A stretch of 64,000 bases of DNA from Phytohabitans sp037414955. Lineage in GTDB: Bacteria; Actinomycetota; Actinomycetes; Mycobacteriales; Micromonosporaceae. A model generated the notes under the pieces. It saw nothing but the letters and a program-made list of their open reading frames with translations. It did not search any database and had not been told where the DNA came from. The stretch is taken from contig JBBEWH010000037.1 in NCBI GenBank assembly GCA_037414955.1, positions 1 through 64,000 of the forward strand, given 5' to 3'. The position numbers were made by a program, and so were the translations under genes. Below, one piece after another: positions 53,602 through 61,818 of this stretch; the stretch's first letter is position 1, and each line of letters starts with the position of its first letter.

Positions 53602-54354
53602 TTATCGGACGGTCTCTTCCTGAGCCGGACGCAGTAGCGCCGGATGGAGCAGTCGAGCGTCGCCGGCGCGGTAGAGCCGGGCGCGAGGGCCGCCCCGCGG
53701 GCCACCGTGCTCGGTCGTCGCGCCGGTGCTCTCGACCAGGCCGGGCACCGACAGCACCTTGCGGTGGAAGTTGCCGGCGTGCAGCGGGTGTCCCCACACG
53801 GTCTCGTAGACCGCGCGCAGCTCGGCGATGGTGAACTCGGGGCTGAGGAACCGGGTGGCCAACGGCGTGTACTCCAATTTGGACCGGGCCCGCTCCAGCC
53901 CGTCCGCGACGATGCGCTCGTGGTCGAACGCCAGCCGCCGGCTGGGTAACGCCGCGACCGGAAGCCACTCGGCGTCGCTCGCGTCGGTGCCGGCCGTCGG
54001 CTCGGGCAGGTCGGGTGCGAACGCCAGATAGGCGACCGAGACCACGCGTAGCCGGGGATCCCGTTCCGGTGCGCCGTAGCTGGCGAGCTGCTCGAAGTGC
54101 ACCCGGCGCAGCGGCTCGCCGCCGAGGCCGGTCTCCTCGGCCAGCTCGCGCCGGGCACCGGTGGGCAGATCTTCGGTGGGCCGCAGGAACCCGCCGGGCA
54201 GCGACCAGAAGTCGGCGAACGGTGGCTCACCGCGCCGGATCAGCAGCACTTGCAACGCATCGTCGCGGATGGTCAGGGCCACCACGTCGACGGTGACCGC
54301 CACGGGCGGATACTCCCGCGGATCGTACGCCGCCAGGAACTGCTCTTCCGTCAC
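53602..54354 (-). CDS. NrtR-like NUDIX-domain transcriptional regulator
   Basis: This 250-residue protein has an N-terminal NUDIX domain with a complete box (GGFLRPTE ... RELAEETGL, about residues 52-75), followed by a C-terminal winged helix region (LEYTPLATRFL, FTIAELRAVYETVWGHPL, FHRKVLSVPGLVESTG), the layout of NrtR repressors that sense ADP-ribose or NAD-related nucleotides. In many NrtR proteins the NUDIX box is degraded; here it is intact, so hydrolysis may also occur. GTG at 54354 is chosen because GTGAGG lies six bases upstream. It leads the leftward operon with the vWA and PurA-like genes. Confidence 0.83.
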   Translation of the reverse strand: MTEEQFLAAYDPREYPPVAVTVDVVALTIRDDALQVLLIRRGEPPFADFWSLPGGFLRPTEDLPTGARRELAEETGLGGEPLRRVHFEQLASYGAPERDPRLRVVSVAYLAFAPDLPEPTAGTDASDAEWLPVAALPSRRLAFDHERIVADGLERARSKLEYTPLATRFLSPEFTIAELRAVYETVWGHPLHAGNFHRKVLSVPGLVESTGATTEHGGPRGGPRARLYRAGDARLLHPALLRPAQEETVR

Positions 54355-54376
54355 AGTTAACCTCACTCCGAGAACA

Positions 54377-54389
54377 TCTCAATCTGAGA
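54377..54389. promoter_or_regulatory. Inverted repeat upstream of the NrtR-like operon, candidate operator
   Basis: TCTCA-ATC-TGAGA lies 22 bp upstream of the regulator's start codon, in a short AT-richer stretch with a possible -10-like TATAGT nearby on the minus strand. It could be an autoregulatory site. Confidence 0.35.
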
Positions 54390-54400
54390 ATGACTATAGC

Positions 54401-54456
54401 CATGATCAAGGCGTCCTTCAAGTCGTTAGAGCAACGTGAGGGACGCCTTGATCACG
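54401..54456. repeat. PAL-A palindrome, copy 12
   Basis: An inverted repeat with the inner stem CTTCAAGTCGTT/AGCAACGTGAG and an altered right tip (GATCACG rather than GATCATG). It lies between divergent genes, the NrtR-like regulator and a histidine kinase, 25 bp before the kinase start. Confidence 0.9.
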
Positions 54457-54480
54457 TAGGGGCGGCGCTAGCGTTGGAGC

Positions 54481-55611
54481 GTGGTGCGGGATCGCGACGA
54501 GTTGCGGGAGGTCAGCGCCGCGGTGCTGGCGGTCACCGCGCACCTGTCCGTGCGCGAGGTGCTCCAGACCATCCTCACCGCCGCGCGCCGGCTGCTCGAC
54601 GCGCGGTACGCCGCGCTCGGCGTACCCGACAAGCGTGGCGCCTTCGCGGAGTTCCTGGCCGACGGGCTGACCGACGAGGAGTGGCGGGCGATCGGCCCGC
54701 CGCCGCGTCAGCACGGCGTGCTCGGCCGGATGCTGTCCTCGCCGGAGGCGGTGCGGATGGCCGACATCCGCCAGCACCCGCACTTCGGCTGGTGGCCGAA
54801 GGCCCATCCGGTGATCAAAGACTTCCTCGGCATGCCGATCGTCGACGGCGACGAGATCCTCGGCGAGCTGTTCCTCGCCAACAAGCGGGCGCCGGGCGGC
54901 TTCACCGCCGAAGACGAGGAACTGCTGCGGCTGCTCGCCGCGCACGCCGCCATCGCGATCGTCAACGCGCGCCTCTACGAGCGCGGCCGCGAGCTGTCCA
55001 TCATGGAGGAGCGCAACCGGATCGCCCGGGAGCTGCACGACGCGGTCACCCAGAAGCTTTTCAGCCTCCGGCTGACCGCGGACGCCGCGGCCACCCTCGT
55101 CGATCGCGATCCGGTCCGCGCGGCGGACCAGCTGGCCACGGTACGGCGATTGGCCGCCGAAGCCGCCGACGAACTGCGCGCCGTGGTCGTCGGCCTGCGC
55201 CCCGTCGACCTGGCCGGCGACGGGCTGGACGTGGCGCTGCGCAAACAGGCCGACCTGCTCGACCGGGTGCACGCCGCGGCGGTGCGCTTCGACGGTGCCC
55301 CCACGCCTGGGCTGACCTCGGCACGCGAGGAGACCGTGTACCGGGTCGCCCAGGAGGCTCTGCACAACGCGCTCCGCCACGGGCAGCCCGCGCGCGTCTC
55401 GGTCGAGCTGTCTGGTGTGGATGATCGCGTCGTGCTCACCGTGGACGACGACGGGAGCGGCTTCGACCCGGCCGAGCGGGCGCAGGCCACCCGGCGCCTG
55501 GGGCTGGCCTCGATGCGGGAGCGCGCCACGGCCGTGGGCGGCCGGCTCACGGTGCGGTCCGCGCCGGGCGAGGGCACCCGGATCCGCTTGGAGGTGCCGA
55601 CCGGTGACTGA
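54481..55611 (+). CDS. GAF-domain sensor histidine kinase (NarL-type partner)
   Basis: This 376-residue soluble kinase has an N-terminal GAF domain (about 15-165, with FLGMPIVDGDEILGELFLANK), the HisKA_3 dimer/phosphoacceptor helix MEERNRIARELHDAVTQKLF with the phosphorylated His, and the HATPase domain (YRVAQEALHNALRHG N-box, DDDGSGFDP G1, GLASMRERA). There is no membrane segment, so it senses a cytosolic cue. GTG start at 54481; a second GTG follows immediately. It overlaps the response-regulator gene by 8 bp. Confidence 0.93.
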   Translation: MVRDRDELREVSAAVLAVTAHLSVREVLQTILTAARRLLDARYAALGVPDKRGAFAEFLADGLTDEEWRAIGPPPRQHGVLGRMLSSPEAVRMADIRQHPHFGWWPKAHPVIKDFLGMPIVDGDEILGELFLANKRAPGGFTAEDEELLRLLAAHAAIAIVNARLYERGRELSIMEERNRIARELHDAVTQKLFSLRLTADAAATLVDRDPVRAADQLATVRRLAAEAADELRAVVVGLRPVDLAGDGLDVALRKQADLLDRVHAAAVRFDGAPTPGLTSAREETVYRVAQEALHNALRHGQPARVSVELSGVDDRVVLTVDDDGSGFDPAERAQATRRLGLASMRERATAVGGRLTVRSAPGEGTRIRLEVPTGD

Positions 55612-56239
55612 CCCGATCCGCGTTCTGATCGTCGACGACCACCCGGTGGTACGCCAAGGGTTGCGCACGTTCCTGGACGTCCAGGACGGCATCCGGGTGG
55701 TCGGCGAGGCGGCTGACGGTGACGCGTGCGTCACCGAGGCGGTCCGGCTGCGTCCCGACGTGGTGCTGCTCGACCTGCGCATGCCCGGCACCGACGGCTG
55801 CGCCGCGCTGGTCGCGTTGCGGGCGTTGCCCGATCCGCCGCGGGTGCTGGTGGTCACCAGCTTCACCGAGCCGGCCGCCGTGCTGCCGGCCGTGCGGGCC
55901 GGCGCCGCCGGATACGTCTACAAGGACATCGACCCGCCCGCGCTGGCCGCCGCCATCCGCGCGGTGCACGCCGGGCACGTGCTGCTGCACCCCGACGTGG
56001 CCCGCCTGCTCGCGGCGGGCGACGCGCCCGCGCGCACCCCCGCGTTGACCGCCCGGGAGCGGGAGGTGCTGGTCGAGGTGGCGCGCGGCCGGTCGAACCG
56101 GGAGATCGCCCGCGCGCTGGCCCTGTCCGAGAAGACCGTGAAGACCCACGTCAGCGCGATCCTGAACAAGCTCGACGTGCACGACCGCACCCAGGCCGCC
56201 CTCTACGCCGTCCGCGCAGGCCTGGTCCCGTCCCCATGA
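55604..56239 (+). CDS. NarL/FixJ-family response regulator
   Basis: This 211-residue regulator has a receiver domain (VLIVDDHPVVRQGLRTFL, phospho-Asp in VVLLDLRMPGTDG, Lys in GYVYKDID) and a LuxR-type HTH (LTAREREVLVEVARG, NREIARALALSEKTVKTHVS). Its GTG start lies in the end of the kinase gene. Its stop codon, the TGA at 56237-56239, is formed by the left tip of PAL-A copy 13, so the palindrome defines its C-terminus. Confidence 0.94.
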   Translation: MTDPIRVLIVDDHPVVRQGLRTFLDVQDGIRVVGEAADGDACVTEAVRLRPDVVLLDLRMPGTDGCAALVALRALPDPPRVLVVTSFTEPAAVLPAVRAGAAGYVYKDIDPPALAAAIRAVHAGHVLLHPDVARLLAAGDAPARTPALTAREREVLVEVARGRSNREIARALALSEKTVKTHVSAILNKLDVHDRTQAALYAVRAGLVPSP

Positions 56240-56290
56240 TCAAGGCGTCCCTCAAGTCGTCAGGACTACTTGAAGGACGCCTTGATCATG
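56235..56290. repeat. PAL-A palindrome, copy 13
   Basis: An inverted repeat with a less regular interior (CTCAAGTCGTCAGGACTACTTGAAG). It lies between two rightward genes, directly overlapping the stop codon of the response regulator and 84 bp before the SDR gene. Confidence 0.92.
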
Positions 56291-56374
56291 GGGCAGGGAC
56301 CTAGGACCAAAGGCGTAGGCGGGGCGGGGCCACGGTCCGATGGCGGCGCACGGACGCCGGCCTAGCGTCGAAAC

Positions 56375-57064
56375 ATGGCTACAGCGATCATCACCGGAGG
56401 GTCCCGCGGACTCGGCCGCGCGCTGGCGACCGGCCTCGCCGAGGCCGGCTGGCGGGTCGTCATCGACGGCCGGGACCCGGACGCGCTCGCCGAGGCGGCC
56501 GCCGCCATCCGGTACGACGTGACCGCGCTCGCCGGCGACATCACCGACCCGGCGCACCGGGCGGCGCTGATGGCGGCCGCGCACCGGCTGGGCGGCATCG
56601 ACCTGCTCGTCAACAATGCCGGCATCCTCGGGCCCAGCCCGCAGCCGCCGCTCGCCGACTATCCGCTGGACGCGCTGCGAGACGTCTACGAGGTGAACGT
56701 GGTGGCGCCGCTCGCGCTGACCCAACTCGCGCTGCCGGGCCTGCGGGCGCGCGGCGGGGCGCTCGTGAACGTCACCTCCGACGCTGCGGTGGAACCGTAC
56801 CCGGGCTGGGGCGGGTACGGCTCCGCCAAGGCGGCGGTCGAGCAGGCCAGCCGGGTCCTCGCCGCCGAGGAAACGGCGGTGCGAGTGTGGTGGGTCGACC
56901 CGGGCGACCTGCGCACCCGGATGCACCAGGAGGCGTTTCCGGGCGAGGACATCAGCGACCGGCCGGAGCCGGCGACGGTGGTGCCGGCGTTCCTGCGCCT
57001 GCTCGCCGACCGGCCGGAGTCGGGCCGGATCCGGCTCGCCGATCTGGCGGTGACCGCGGCATGA
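56375..57064 (+). CDS. Short-chain dehydrogenase/reductase
   Basis: This 229-residue classical SDR has the NAD(P) loop GGSRGLGRALA, NNAGILG, the catalytic Ser region VNVTSDAAV and YGSAK for Tyr and Lys. Length is slightly short for the family but complete. The substrate is unknown. It overlaps the QueA-like gene by ATGA, so the two are coupled. Confidence 0.9.
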   Translation: MATAIITGGSRGLGRALATGLAEAGWRVVIDGRDPDALAEAAAAIRYDVTALAGDITDPAHRAALMAAAHRLGGIDLLVNNAGILGPSPQPPLADYPLDALRDVYEVNVVAPLALTQLALPGLRARGGALVNVTSDAAVEPYPGWGGYGSAKAAVEQASRVLAAEETAVRVWWVDPGDLRTRMHQEAFPGEDISDRPEPATVVPAFLRLLADRPESGRIRLADLAVTAA

Positions 57065-58074
57065 TGCTCACCCTGCCGGCCGAACTGGAGGCCCACGAAC
57101 CGCCGGAAGCCCGCGGCCTGGCCCGCGACGAGGTGCGGCTGCTGGTCGGCGAGGTGTCCACAGGAGACGTGCGGCATCACCGGTTCACCGATCTGCCGCG
57201 GCTGCTGCGGGCCGGCGATGTGCTGGTGGTGAACACGTCCGGCACGCTGCCCGCGGCGGTGCCGGTGGTAAGAGCCGGGCTCGCGCTGCACTTCTCGACC
57301 GAAACGCCGGACGGCTGGCTGGTCGAACTGCGCAGCACGGACGGCAAGGCCAGCAAGCCCTACCACGGGGGCACCGCCGGACAGCGGCTCCCGCTGCCCG
57401 GCGGTGGGTCGGTCACCCTCTGCGGGCGGTACTCCCGGGACCGCCTGTGGCGGGCCACAGTAGACACCGGTGGCGCGCCGGTGGAGACGTACCTGCGCCG
57501 GTACGGGCAACCGATCCGGTACGCCTACGTGCCGCGCCCGTGGCCGTTGGCGTACTACCAGACGGTGTTCGCCACCGAGCCGGGCAGCGCGGAGATGCCG
57601 AGCGCGGCCCGGCCGTTCAGCGAGCACCTCGTCACCCGGCTGGTCGCGGCGGGCGTGCTCGTCGTGCCGGTGCTCCTGCACACCGGGGTCGCGTCACCGG
57701 AGGCGCACGAACGCCCGTACCCGGAATGGTTTCGCGTCCCCGCGACGACCGCGCGCGTGGTGGCGCAGGCCCGGGCGGCCGGTGGCCGGGTCATCGCGGT
57801 CGGCACGACCGTGGTGCGCGCGCTGGAGAGCGCGGTCTCGGCGGACGGCACGCCGGTCGCGGCGAGCGGCTGGACCGACCTCGTGGTGACGCCGGAGCGC
57901 GGGGTGCGCACTGTGGACGGTCTGCTGACCGGCTTCCACGAGCCCCGCGCGTCGCATCTGGACCTGCTGGCGGCGTTCGCCGGCCGCCCACTGCTGGACC
58001 GCATGTACGCCGAAGCCACCGACGCCGGCTACCTCTGGCACGAGTTCGGCGACGTCAACCTGATCCTCCCGTAG
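57061..58074 (+). CDS. QueA-like S-adenosylmethionine:tRNA ribosyltransferase-isomerase
   Basis: This 337-residue protein resembles QueA, which builds the epoxyqueuosine ring from AdoMet on tRNA: RLLVGEVSTGDVRHHRF, LLRAGDVLVVNTSGTLPA, YQTVFATEPGSAEMPSAARPFS, VVPVLLHTGVAS, and GTTVVRALES near the end. Some QueA motifs are preserved, but the family in actinomycetes often occurs without other queuosine genes, as here. It may therefore act on another nucleic acid or small substrate, together with the overlapping SDR. PAL-B copy 3 follows after 5 bp. Confidence 0.85.
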   Translation: MMLTLPAELEAHEPPEARGLARDEVRLLVGEVSTGDVRHHRFTDLPRLLRAGDVLVVNTSGTLPAAVPVVRAGLALHFSTETPDGWLVELRSTDGKASKPYHGGTAGQRLPLPGGGSVTLCGRYSRDRLWRATVDTGGAPVETYLRRYGQPIRYAYVPRPWPLAYYQTVFATEPGSAEMPSAARPFSEHLVTRLVAAGVLVVPVLLHTGVASPEAHERPYPEWFRVPATTARVVAQARAAGGRVIAVGTTVVRALESAVSADGTPVAASGWTDLVVTPERGVRTVDGLLTGFHEPRASHLDLLAAFAGRPLLDRMYAEATDAGYLWHEFGDVNLILP

Positions 58075-58079
58075 CTGTT

Positions 58080-58127
58080 AGGAAGGGACCCTTCCTATGC
58101 AAAAAGCGATAACAAGGGGCCCTTCCT
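58080..58127. repeat. PAL-B palindrome, copy 3
   Basis: Arms AGGAAGGGACCCTTCCT and AAGGGGCCCTTCCT around ATGCAAAAAGCGATA. The centre is in the reverse orientation to the other three copies. It lies between the convergent QueA-like and glycosyltransferase genes. Confidence 0.9.
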
Positions 58128-58130
58128 TGC

Positions 58131-59036
58131 TCAGATTCCGCGTCCGTGGCGGTGGAGCGTCGAGAGGACGTTTTCGATGCTCACCGCGCCGCTGATCGCC
58201 GCGAGCGCGATGGCGGCGCGGGGCTCGCGCCAGTTGGCGCGCACCGCCTCGCGGGTCCAGCGCCACGCGGCGGCGCGGTTGCCGGTGGCCGCCGACCAGC
58301 AGGCGAGCTGCCCGTAGACCCGGGCGGCGCCGGGCGGGCAGCCGTGGATCTCCGGGTGCCGGGCCATCATCCAGCGCAGCGAGGAGATCTTCGTCGCGTA
58401 CTCGTAGGCGTAGTGCGACGTGCGGCCCCACGACACGCGTACCAGCGGCTGGTCAACGTGGACGATGGGGGATCGGCGCGCGGCGCGCAACAGCAGGTCC
58501 CAGTCCTCGTTCTGGCTGCCCGGCGCGTCCTCGGCGACCAGGCCGAGGCGGGTGGAGTCGGTGAGCGCGGCGCGCCGCGTGAGGAACGTGGACGAGTGCA
58601 GCATCGCCATGCGGGACCGGGCGAGCTGGTCGATGGTCACCGACGCGCAGCCGGCGAGCCGGGGCGTGCGCCGGTTCTCGTACTCCACCTCGATGGCGCA
58701 GGTCGCGAACTCGCCGTCGCCGAGCGCATCGACCTGGCGGCGCAGCTTGTCGGGTGCCCACTGGTCGTCATCGTCGCAGAAGGCGACCAGTTCGGTGTCG
58801 AGCGCCAGCACGCCGGTGTTGCGCGCGCCGGCGAGGCCGGGCGTGCGCCAGTTCGCGGCGACCAGCACCGGCACGCCGTCGGTGGTCGCGAGTAGATAGT
58901 CGGGAGTGGAGTGGTCGAAGACGACCACGACGCGCAGCGGGCCGGGATAGTTCTGGCGGCGCACGCTGTCGATCGCCCGGCGTAACAGGTTTGGGCGGTC
59001 CCGGGTGGGGATGACCACGCCCACCGAGGGCATCAT
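58131..59036 (-). CDS. Family 2 glycosyltransferase
   Basis: This 301-residue GT-A enzyme has PSVGVVIPTRDRPNLLRRAI at the N-terminus, AGARNTGV, the metal-binding FCDDDDQW and an ED-containing catalytic region (SQNEDWDLLLRA). It transfers a sugar from a nucleotide donor, probably to a surface glycan given the neighbours. The ATG at 59036 overlaps the stop of the sulfotransferase gene (ATGA). Confidence 0.9.
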   Translation of the reverse strand: MMPSVGVVIPTRDRPNLLRRAIDSVRRQNYPGPLRVVVVFDHSTPDYLLATTDGVPVLVAANWRTPGLAGARNTGVLALDTELVAFCDDDDQWAPDKLRRQVDALGDGEFATCAIEVEYENRRTPRLAGCASVTIDQLARSRMAMLHSSTFLTRRAALTDSTRLGLVAEDAPGSQNEDWDLLLRAARRSPIVHVDQPLVRVSWGRTSHYAYEYATKISSLRWMMARHPEIHGCPPGAARVYGQLACWSAATGNRAAAWRWTREAVRANWREPRAAIALAAISGAVSIENVLSTLHRHGRGI

Positions 59037-59965
59037 CGCGGCGATCCGGAGCGCAACGGGTACCCGTAGGCGCGCAGCAGCGGCGCGCACACCGCGCCCA
59101 CCAGACGGCGCTGGCGGGGTGGGAACGCCGATACCCAGGCGTCGTCACGGCGCAGCGGGATCCGGCCGGTGACGAACCGCATGGGGTTGCCGGCGGCGCT
59201 GTGCCCTTCGCTGAGCTCCGCGTGACCGTCCACGATGAAGTCGGGCTCCACCGTCAGCCCGGCGAACGCGGCCAACTCGCGCAGGCCGGTGCGCGGGTCG
59301 GCGAGGAACTCCTCGTACCGGATCCGGCGCACCGGGATGCCGCGCCGCGCCAGCAGTCCGAACGCGACGTTGTGCGCGTTCCACAACAGCGCCGAGCGGG
59401 CGGGGGAGTAGCGGGTCATCTGCGCGCTGCCGTCCGCCTCCGGGCGCACGACGGTCTTGGTCCAGGAGTACGCGACGCCGCGCGCGTCCCGCACCACGTG
59501 CGCGACCCGCAGGTCGAGCCCGGACGACCACCGTAGACAGTGGGCGAGCGCGCTGTGCTTGGACGAGTCGACGACGACGTCGGCGCCGGCGACCACCGCG
59601 GCGGCGTCGTAGATGGCCGCGTAGTAGCCGGCGTACTCCTCGATGAGCGCCACGTGCTCCTCGGGCAGCCGGGCCGCCGCCAGCCGGGGGATGTAGCGGG
59701 TGCGCTCGACCGCGTCCCGCAGCGCCAGCACCCGGTACACGTCGACCTGGTGCCAGCCGCCGAACGCCCGCTCGCCGACGGCGTCCCAGAACGCGCACGC
59801 CGAGAACGCCGCCCCGCACCCGCAGCGTTCGTCGTCACGGACGTCGCGCTGCCACAGGTGGACCACTTCGCCCAGCGCGCAGACGCCGGGCAGTTCGCCG
59901 AGCAGGCGCTCGATCAGCGTGGTCCCGCTGCGGCCGAGCCCGCCCAGATACAGCACTCGTGCCAC
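59033..59965 (-). CDS. PAPS-dependent sulfotransferase
   Basis: This 310-residue enzyme has the 5'-phosphosulfate loop LGGLGRSGTTLIERLL near the N-terminus and the 3'-phosphate-binding region VVVDSSKHSALAHCL and HVVRDARGVAYSW. It moves sulfate from PAPS to a sugar or lipid hydroxyl. The GTG at 59965 is preferred because AGGTG lies 6 nt upstream; a GTG three codons earlier is possible. It overlaps the GT2 gene by 4 bp and is divergent from the WecG-type gene. Confidence 0.9.
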   Translation of the reverse strand: MARVLYLGGLGRSGTTLIERLLGELPGVCALGEVVHLWQRDVRDDERCGCGAAFSACAFWDAVGERAFGGWHQVDVYRVLALRDAVERTRYIPRLAAARLPEEHVALIEEYAGYYAAIYDAAAVVAGADVVVDSSKHSALAHCLRWSSGLDLRVAHVVRDARGVAYSWTKTVVRPEADGSAQMTRYSPARSALLWNAHNVAFGLLARRGIPVRRIRYEEFLADPRTGLRELAAFAGLTVEPDFIVDGHAELSEGHSAAGNPMRFVTGRIPLRRDDAWVSAFPPRQRRLVGAVCAPLLRAYGYPLRSGSPR

Positions 59966-60022
59966 TTTCTCCACCTTCGCTCGTTCTGTCCTTATAACGA
60001 ACGATCAAGAAATAGGACCGTA

Positions 60023-60790
60023 ATGTCTGAGCGAATAGTGTTAGACGGTATTGTCCTAGACGCCGTGACGGGCGAGCAGGTCGTCGCCACCGTCCGTGCG
60101 GCGCTCGACCGCGGGGAGGGCGGTCGCATCGTCACGCCCAACGTCGACATCCTGCGCCAGGCCCGCACCGATCCGGCCGTGCGTGGGTACCTCGACGACG
60201 CCACGATCGTGGTCGCCGACGGCACCCCGCTGGTGTGGGCGAGCAAGCTCGCCGGCACGCCGCTACCCGAGCGGGTCACCGGCTCCGACCTGATCTGGTC
60301 GCTCTCCGCGGGGCTCGCGGCCGACGGCCGCTCGATCTTCGTGCTCGGCGGGGAACCCGCCGACCCCGGCTTCGTCGACGGCGCCGGCCGCGCCGCTTCG
60401 GCGCTATCGGCGGCGTATCCGGGCCTGCGCGTCGCCGGCTGGCGCAGCCCCGACTACGGTTTCGAACGGGACGAGTACGCGCTCGCGTCCGTCTGCCGCG
60501 AGGTGGTCGCGGCCAAACCCGATCTCGTGTACGTGGGCATCGGCTTCCCGAAGCAGGAATGGTTGATCTCCCTGCTGCGCACCGAGCTGCCGGGCGCGTG
60601 GTTCATGGGGTGCGGCGCGGCGGTCAACTTCGTCGCCGGCGACCAGGTGCGGGCGCCGGAGTGGATGCGGCGCTCCGGGCTGGAGTGGGCGCACCGGCTC
60701 GGCCACGAACCCCGCCGCCTCGCCCGCCGTTACCTGGGCCACGACGCCCCCTACGCCGTACACCTCATGATCAAGGCGTCCCTCAAGTAG
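60023..60790 (+). CDS. WecG/TagA/CpsF-family glycosyltransferase (GT26)
   Basis: This 255-residue enzyme has the family hallmarks NVDILRQARTDP, VVADGTPLVWASKLAG, RVTGSDLIW, FVLGGEP and VGIGFPKQEWLI, with GCGAAVNFVAGDQVRAPEWM toward the C-terminus. Such enzymes add ManNAcA or similar sugars to lipid-linked intermediates of wall polymers. The last residues MIKASLK and the stop codon lie inside PAL-A copy 14, so the C-terminus is repeat-derived. The ATG is 57 bp from the divergent sulfotransferase start. Confidence 0.92.
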   Translation: MSERIVLDGIVLDAVTGEQVVATVRAALDRGEGGRIVTPNVDILRQARTDPAVRGYLDDATIVVADGTPLVWASKLAGTPLPERVTGSDLIWSLSAGLAADGRSIFVLGGEPADPGFVDGAGRAASALSAAYPGLRVAGWRSPDYGFERDEYALASVCREVVAAKPDLVYVGIGFPKQEWLISLLRTELPGAWFMGCGAAVNFVAGDQVRAPEWMRRSGLEWAHRLGHEPRRLARRYLGHDAPYAVHLMIKASLK

Positions 60791-60821
60791 TCATCACACC
60801 TTCAAGGACGCCTTGATCATG
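60766..60821. repeat. PAL-A palindrome, copy 14
   Basis: The outer arms are conserved, but the centre (CTCAAGTAGTCATCACACCTTCAAG) is no longer complementary throughout. It lies between the convergent WecG-type and GH26-like genes, overlapping the 3' end of both. Confidence 0.88.
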
Positions 60822-61818
60822 GGTTGAAGTAGGGGTCGCGGGCGAGTTGGGTGAACGCGGCGAACGCGGGTGGGTCGTCGGCGAGGCGGAACTGGCCCTT
60901 CGCGCCGTTGCCCTCCGGGTCGGACTCGTAGTAGCAGACCGCCTTGATCTGCGGGTTGGCCTTGAAGAGGCGGGCCGCGCCGCGCAGCCACTCGGCGCGC
61001 CGGGCCGAACCCCACGCCCGCGCCACGCCGAACTCGCCGACGATGATGGGTTTCGGGCGGGCGGCGGCCCAGCGCAGGAACGGCGCCATCAGCTCGCCGA
61101 GCGGCCGGAAGTCGCTGCCGGCGTACACATCCACGCAGGTCCAGTCGACCGCGTCGTCGCCGGGGTAGAAGGCGGGCGCCTCGCCACGCGCGAACCCTTC
61201 GGCGGTCGGGCACCACACCCACGACGCGTTGCGCACCCGCTCGGCGGCGAAGATCCGCCGCACGTGCCGCCACGCGGCCACGTAGTCCTCCGCCGACCAC
61301 ATGGTCGCGCGCAGGTTCGGCCGGTCCATCTCCCAGCGGAAGCGCAGCAGGATCGGCACCCGGGCCGCGCGGACCCGGCGCGCCTGCGCCTGGATGAGAT
61401 CGTCGTGCCGGCCCGAGGTGATCGACCGGGTGTCGCCGGACGCCCAGCTCAGCATGATGGTCAGGCCCTGGCGCCGGAACACGTCGTCGGACTCGGTGCC
61501 GAACTCCTGGTCGAACCGCCGGTAGGTGTGCAGGATGTCGAGCGGCCGGTCGAGCCGCCTCTCCAGCTGCGCGATCGACGCGATCCGGCCCGGCTGGCTG
61601 TAGCTTTCCGGCCGCACCCAGGCACCGAGCAGCGCGCCGGTGTCGGGCGGCCGCACCGGCCCACCCCGGTACGGTCCCGGGTTGGTGGCGACGACGCTGG
61701 GCGCCGGCGGCGCCGGCGGCGCCGGATCCGGCGCGCCGCACCCAGCGACCGCCACCAACACCGCCGCCACCATCCCCTTCCCCCACAAGGAAGGGCCCCT
61801 TTTTATCGTTTTATGCAT
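60817..61818 (-). CDS. GH26-like secreted lipoprotein
   Basis: This 333-residue exported protein has a lipoprotein signal with the lipobox VAGC, a Pro-rich linker (PDPAPPAPPAP), and a TIM-barrel-like hydrolase domain with features of family 26 (mannanase-type): LGAWVRPESYSQ, LLRFRWEMDRP with a catalytic-like Glu, WVWCPTAEG, and IIVGEFGV with the second Glu. It may trim or bind a mannan-like surface glycan. From ATG 61818, the first residues MHKTIKRGPSLWGKG come largely from PAL-B copy 4 and supply the positive charges a signal peptide needs; an ATG at 61773 would leave an uncharged signal. Its stop codon lies within the tip of PAL-A copy 14. Confidence 0.83.
   Translation of the reverse strand: MHKTIKRGPSLWGKGMVAAVLVAVAGCGAPDPAPPAPPAPSVVATNPGPYRGGPVRPPDTGALLGAWVRPESYSQPGRIASIAQLERRLDRPLDILHTYRRFDQEFGTESDDVFRRQGLTIMLSWASGDTRSITSGRHDDLIQAQARRVRAARVPILLRFRWEMDRPNLRATMWSAEDYVAAWRHVRRIFAAERVRNASWVWCPTAEGFARGEAPAFYPGDDAVDWTCVDVYAGSDFRPLGELMAPFLRWAAARPKPIIVGEFGVARAWGSARRAEWLRGAARLFKANPQIKAVCYYESDPEGNGAKGQFRLADDPPAFAAFTQLARDPYFNP

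Noticed and set aside
54390..54480. A histidine-kinase N-terminus starting in PAL-A copy 12 (MIKASFKSLEQREG)
   Set aside because: That frame is not the kinase frame; the kinase begins with the GTG at 54481.
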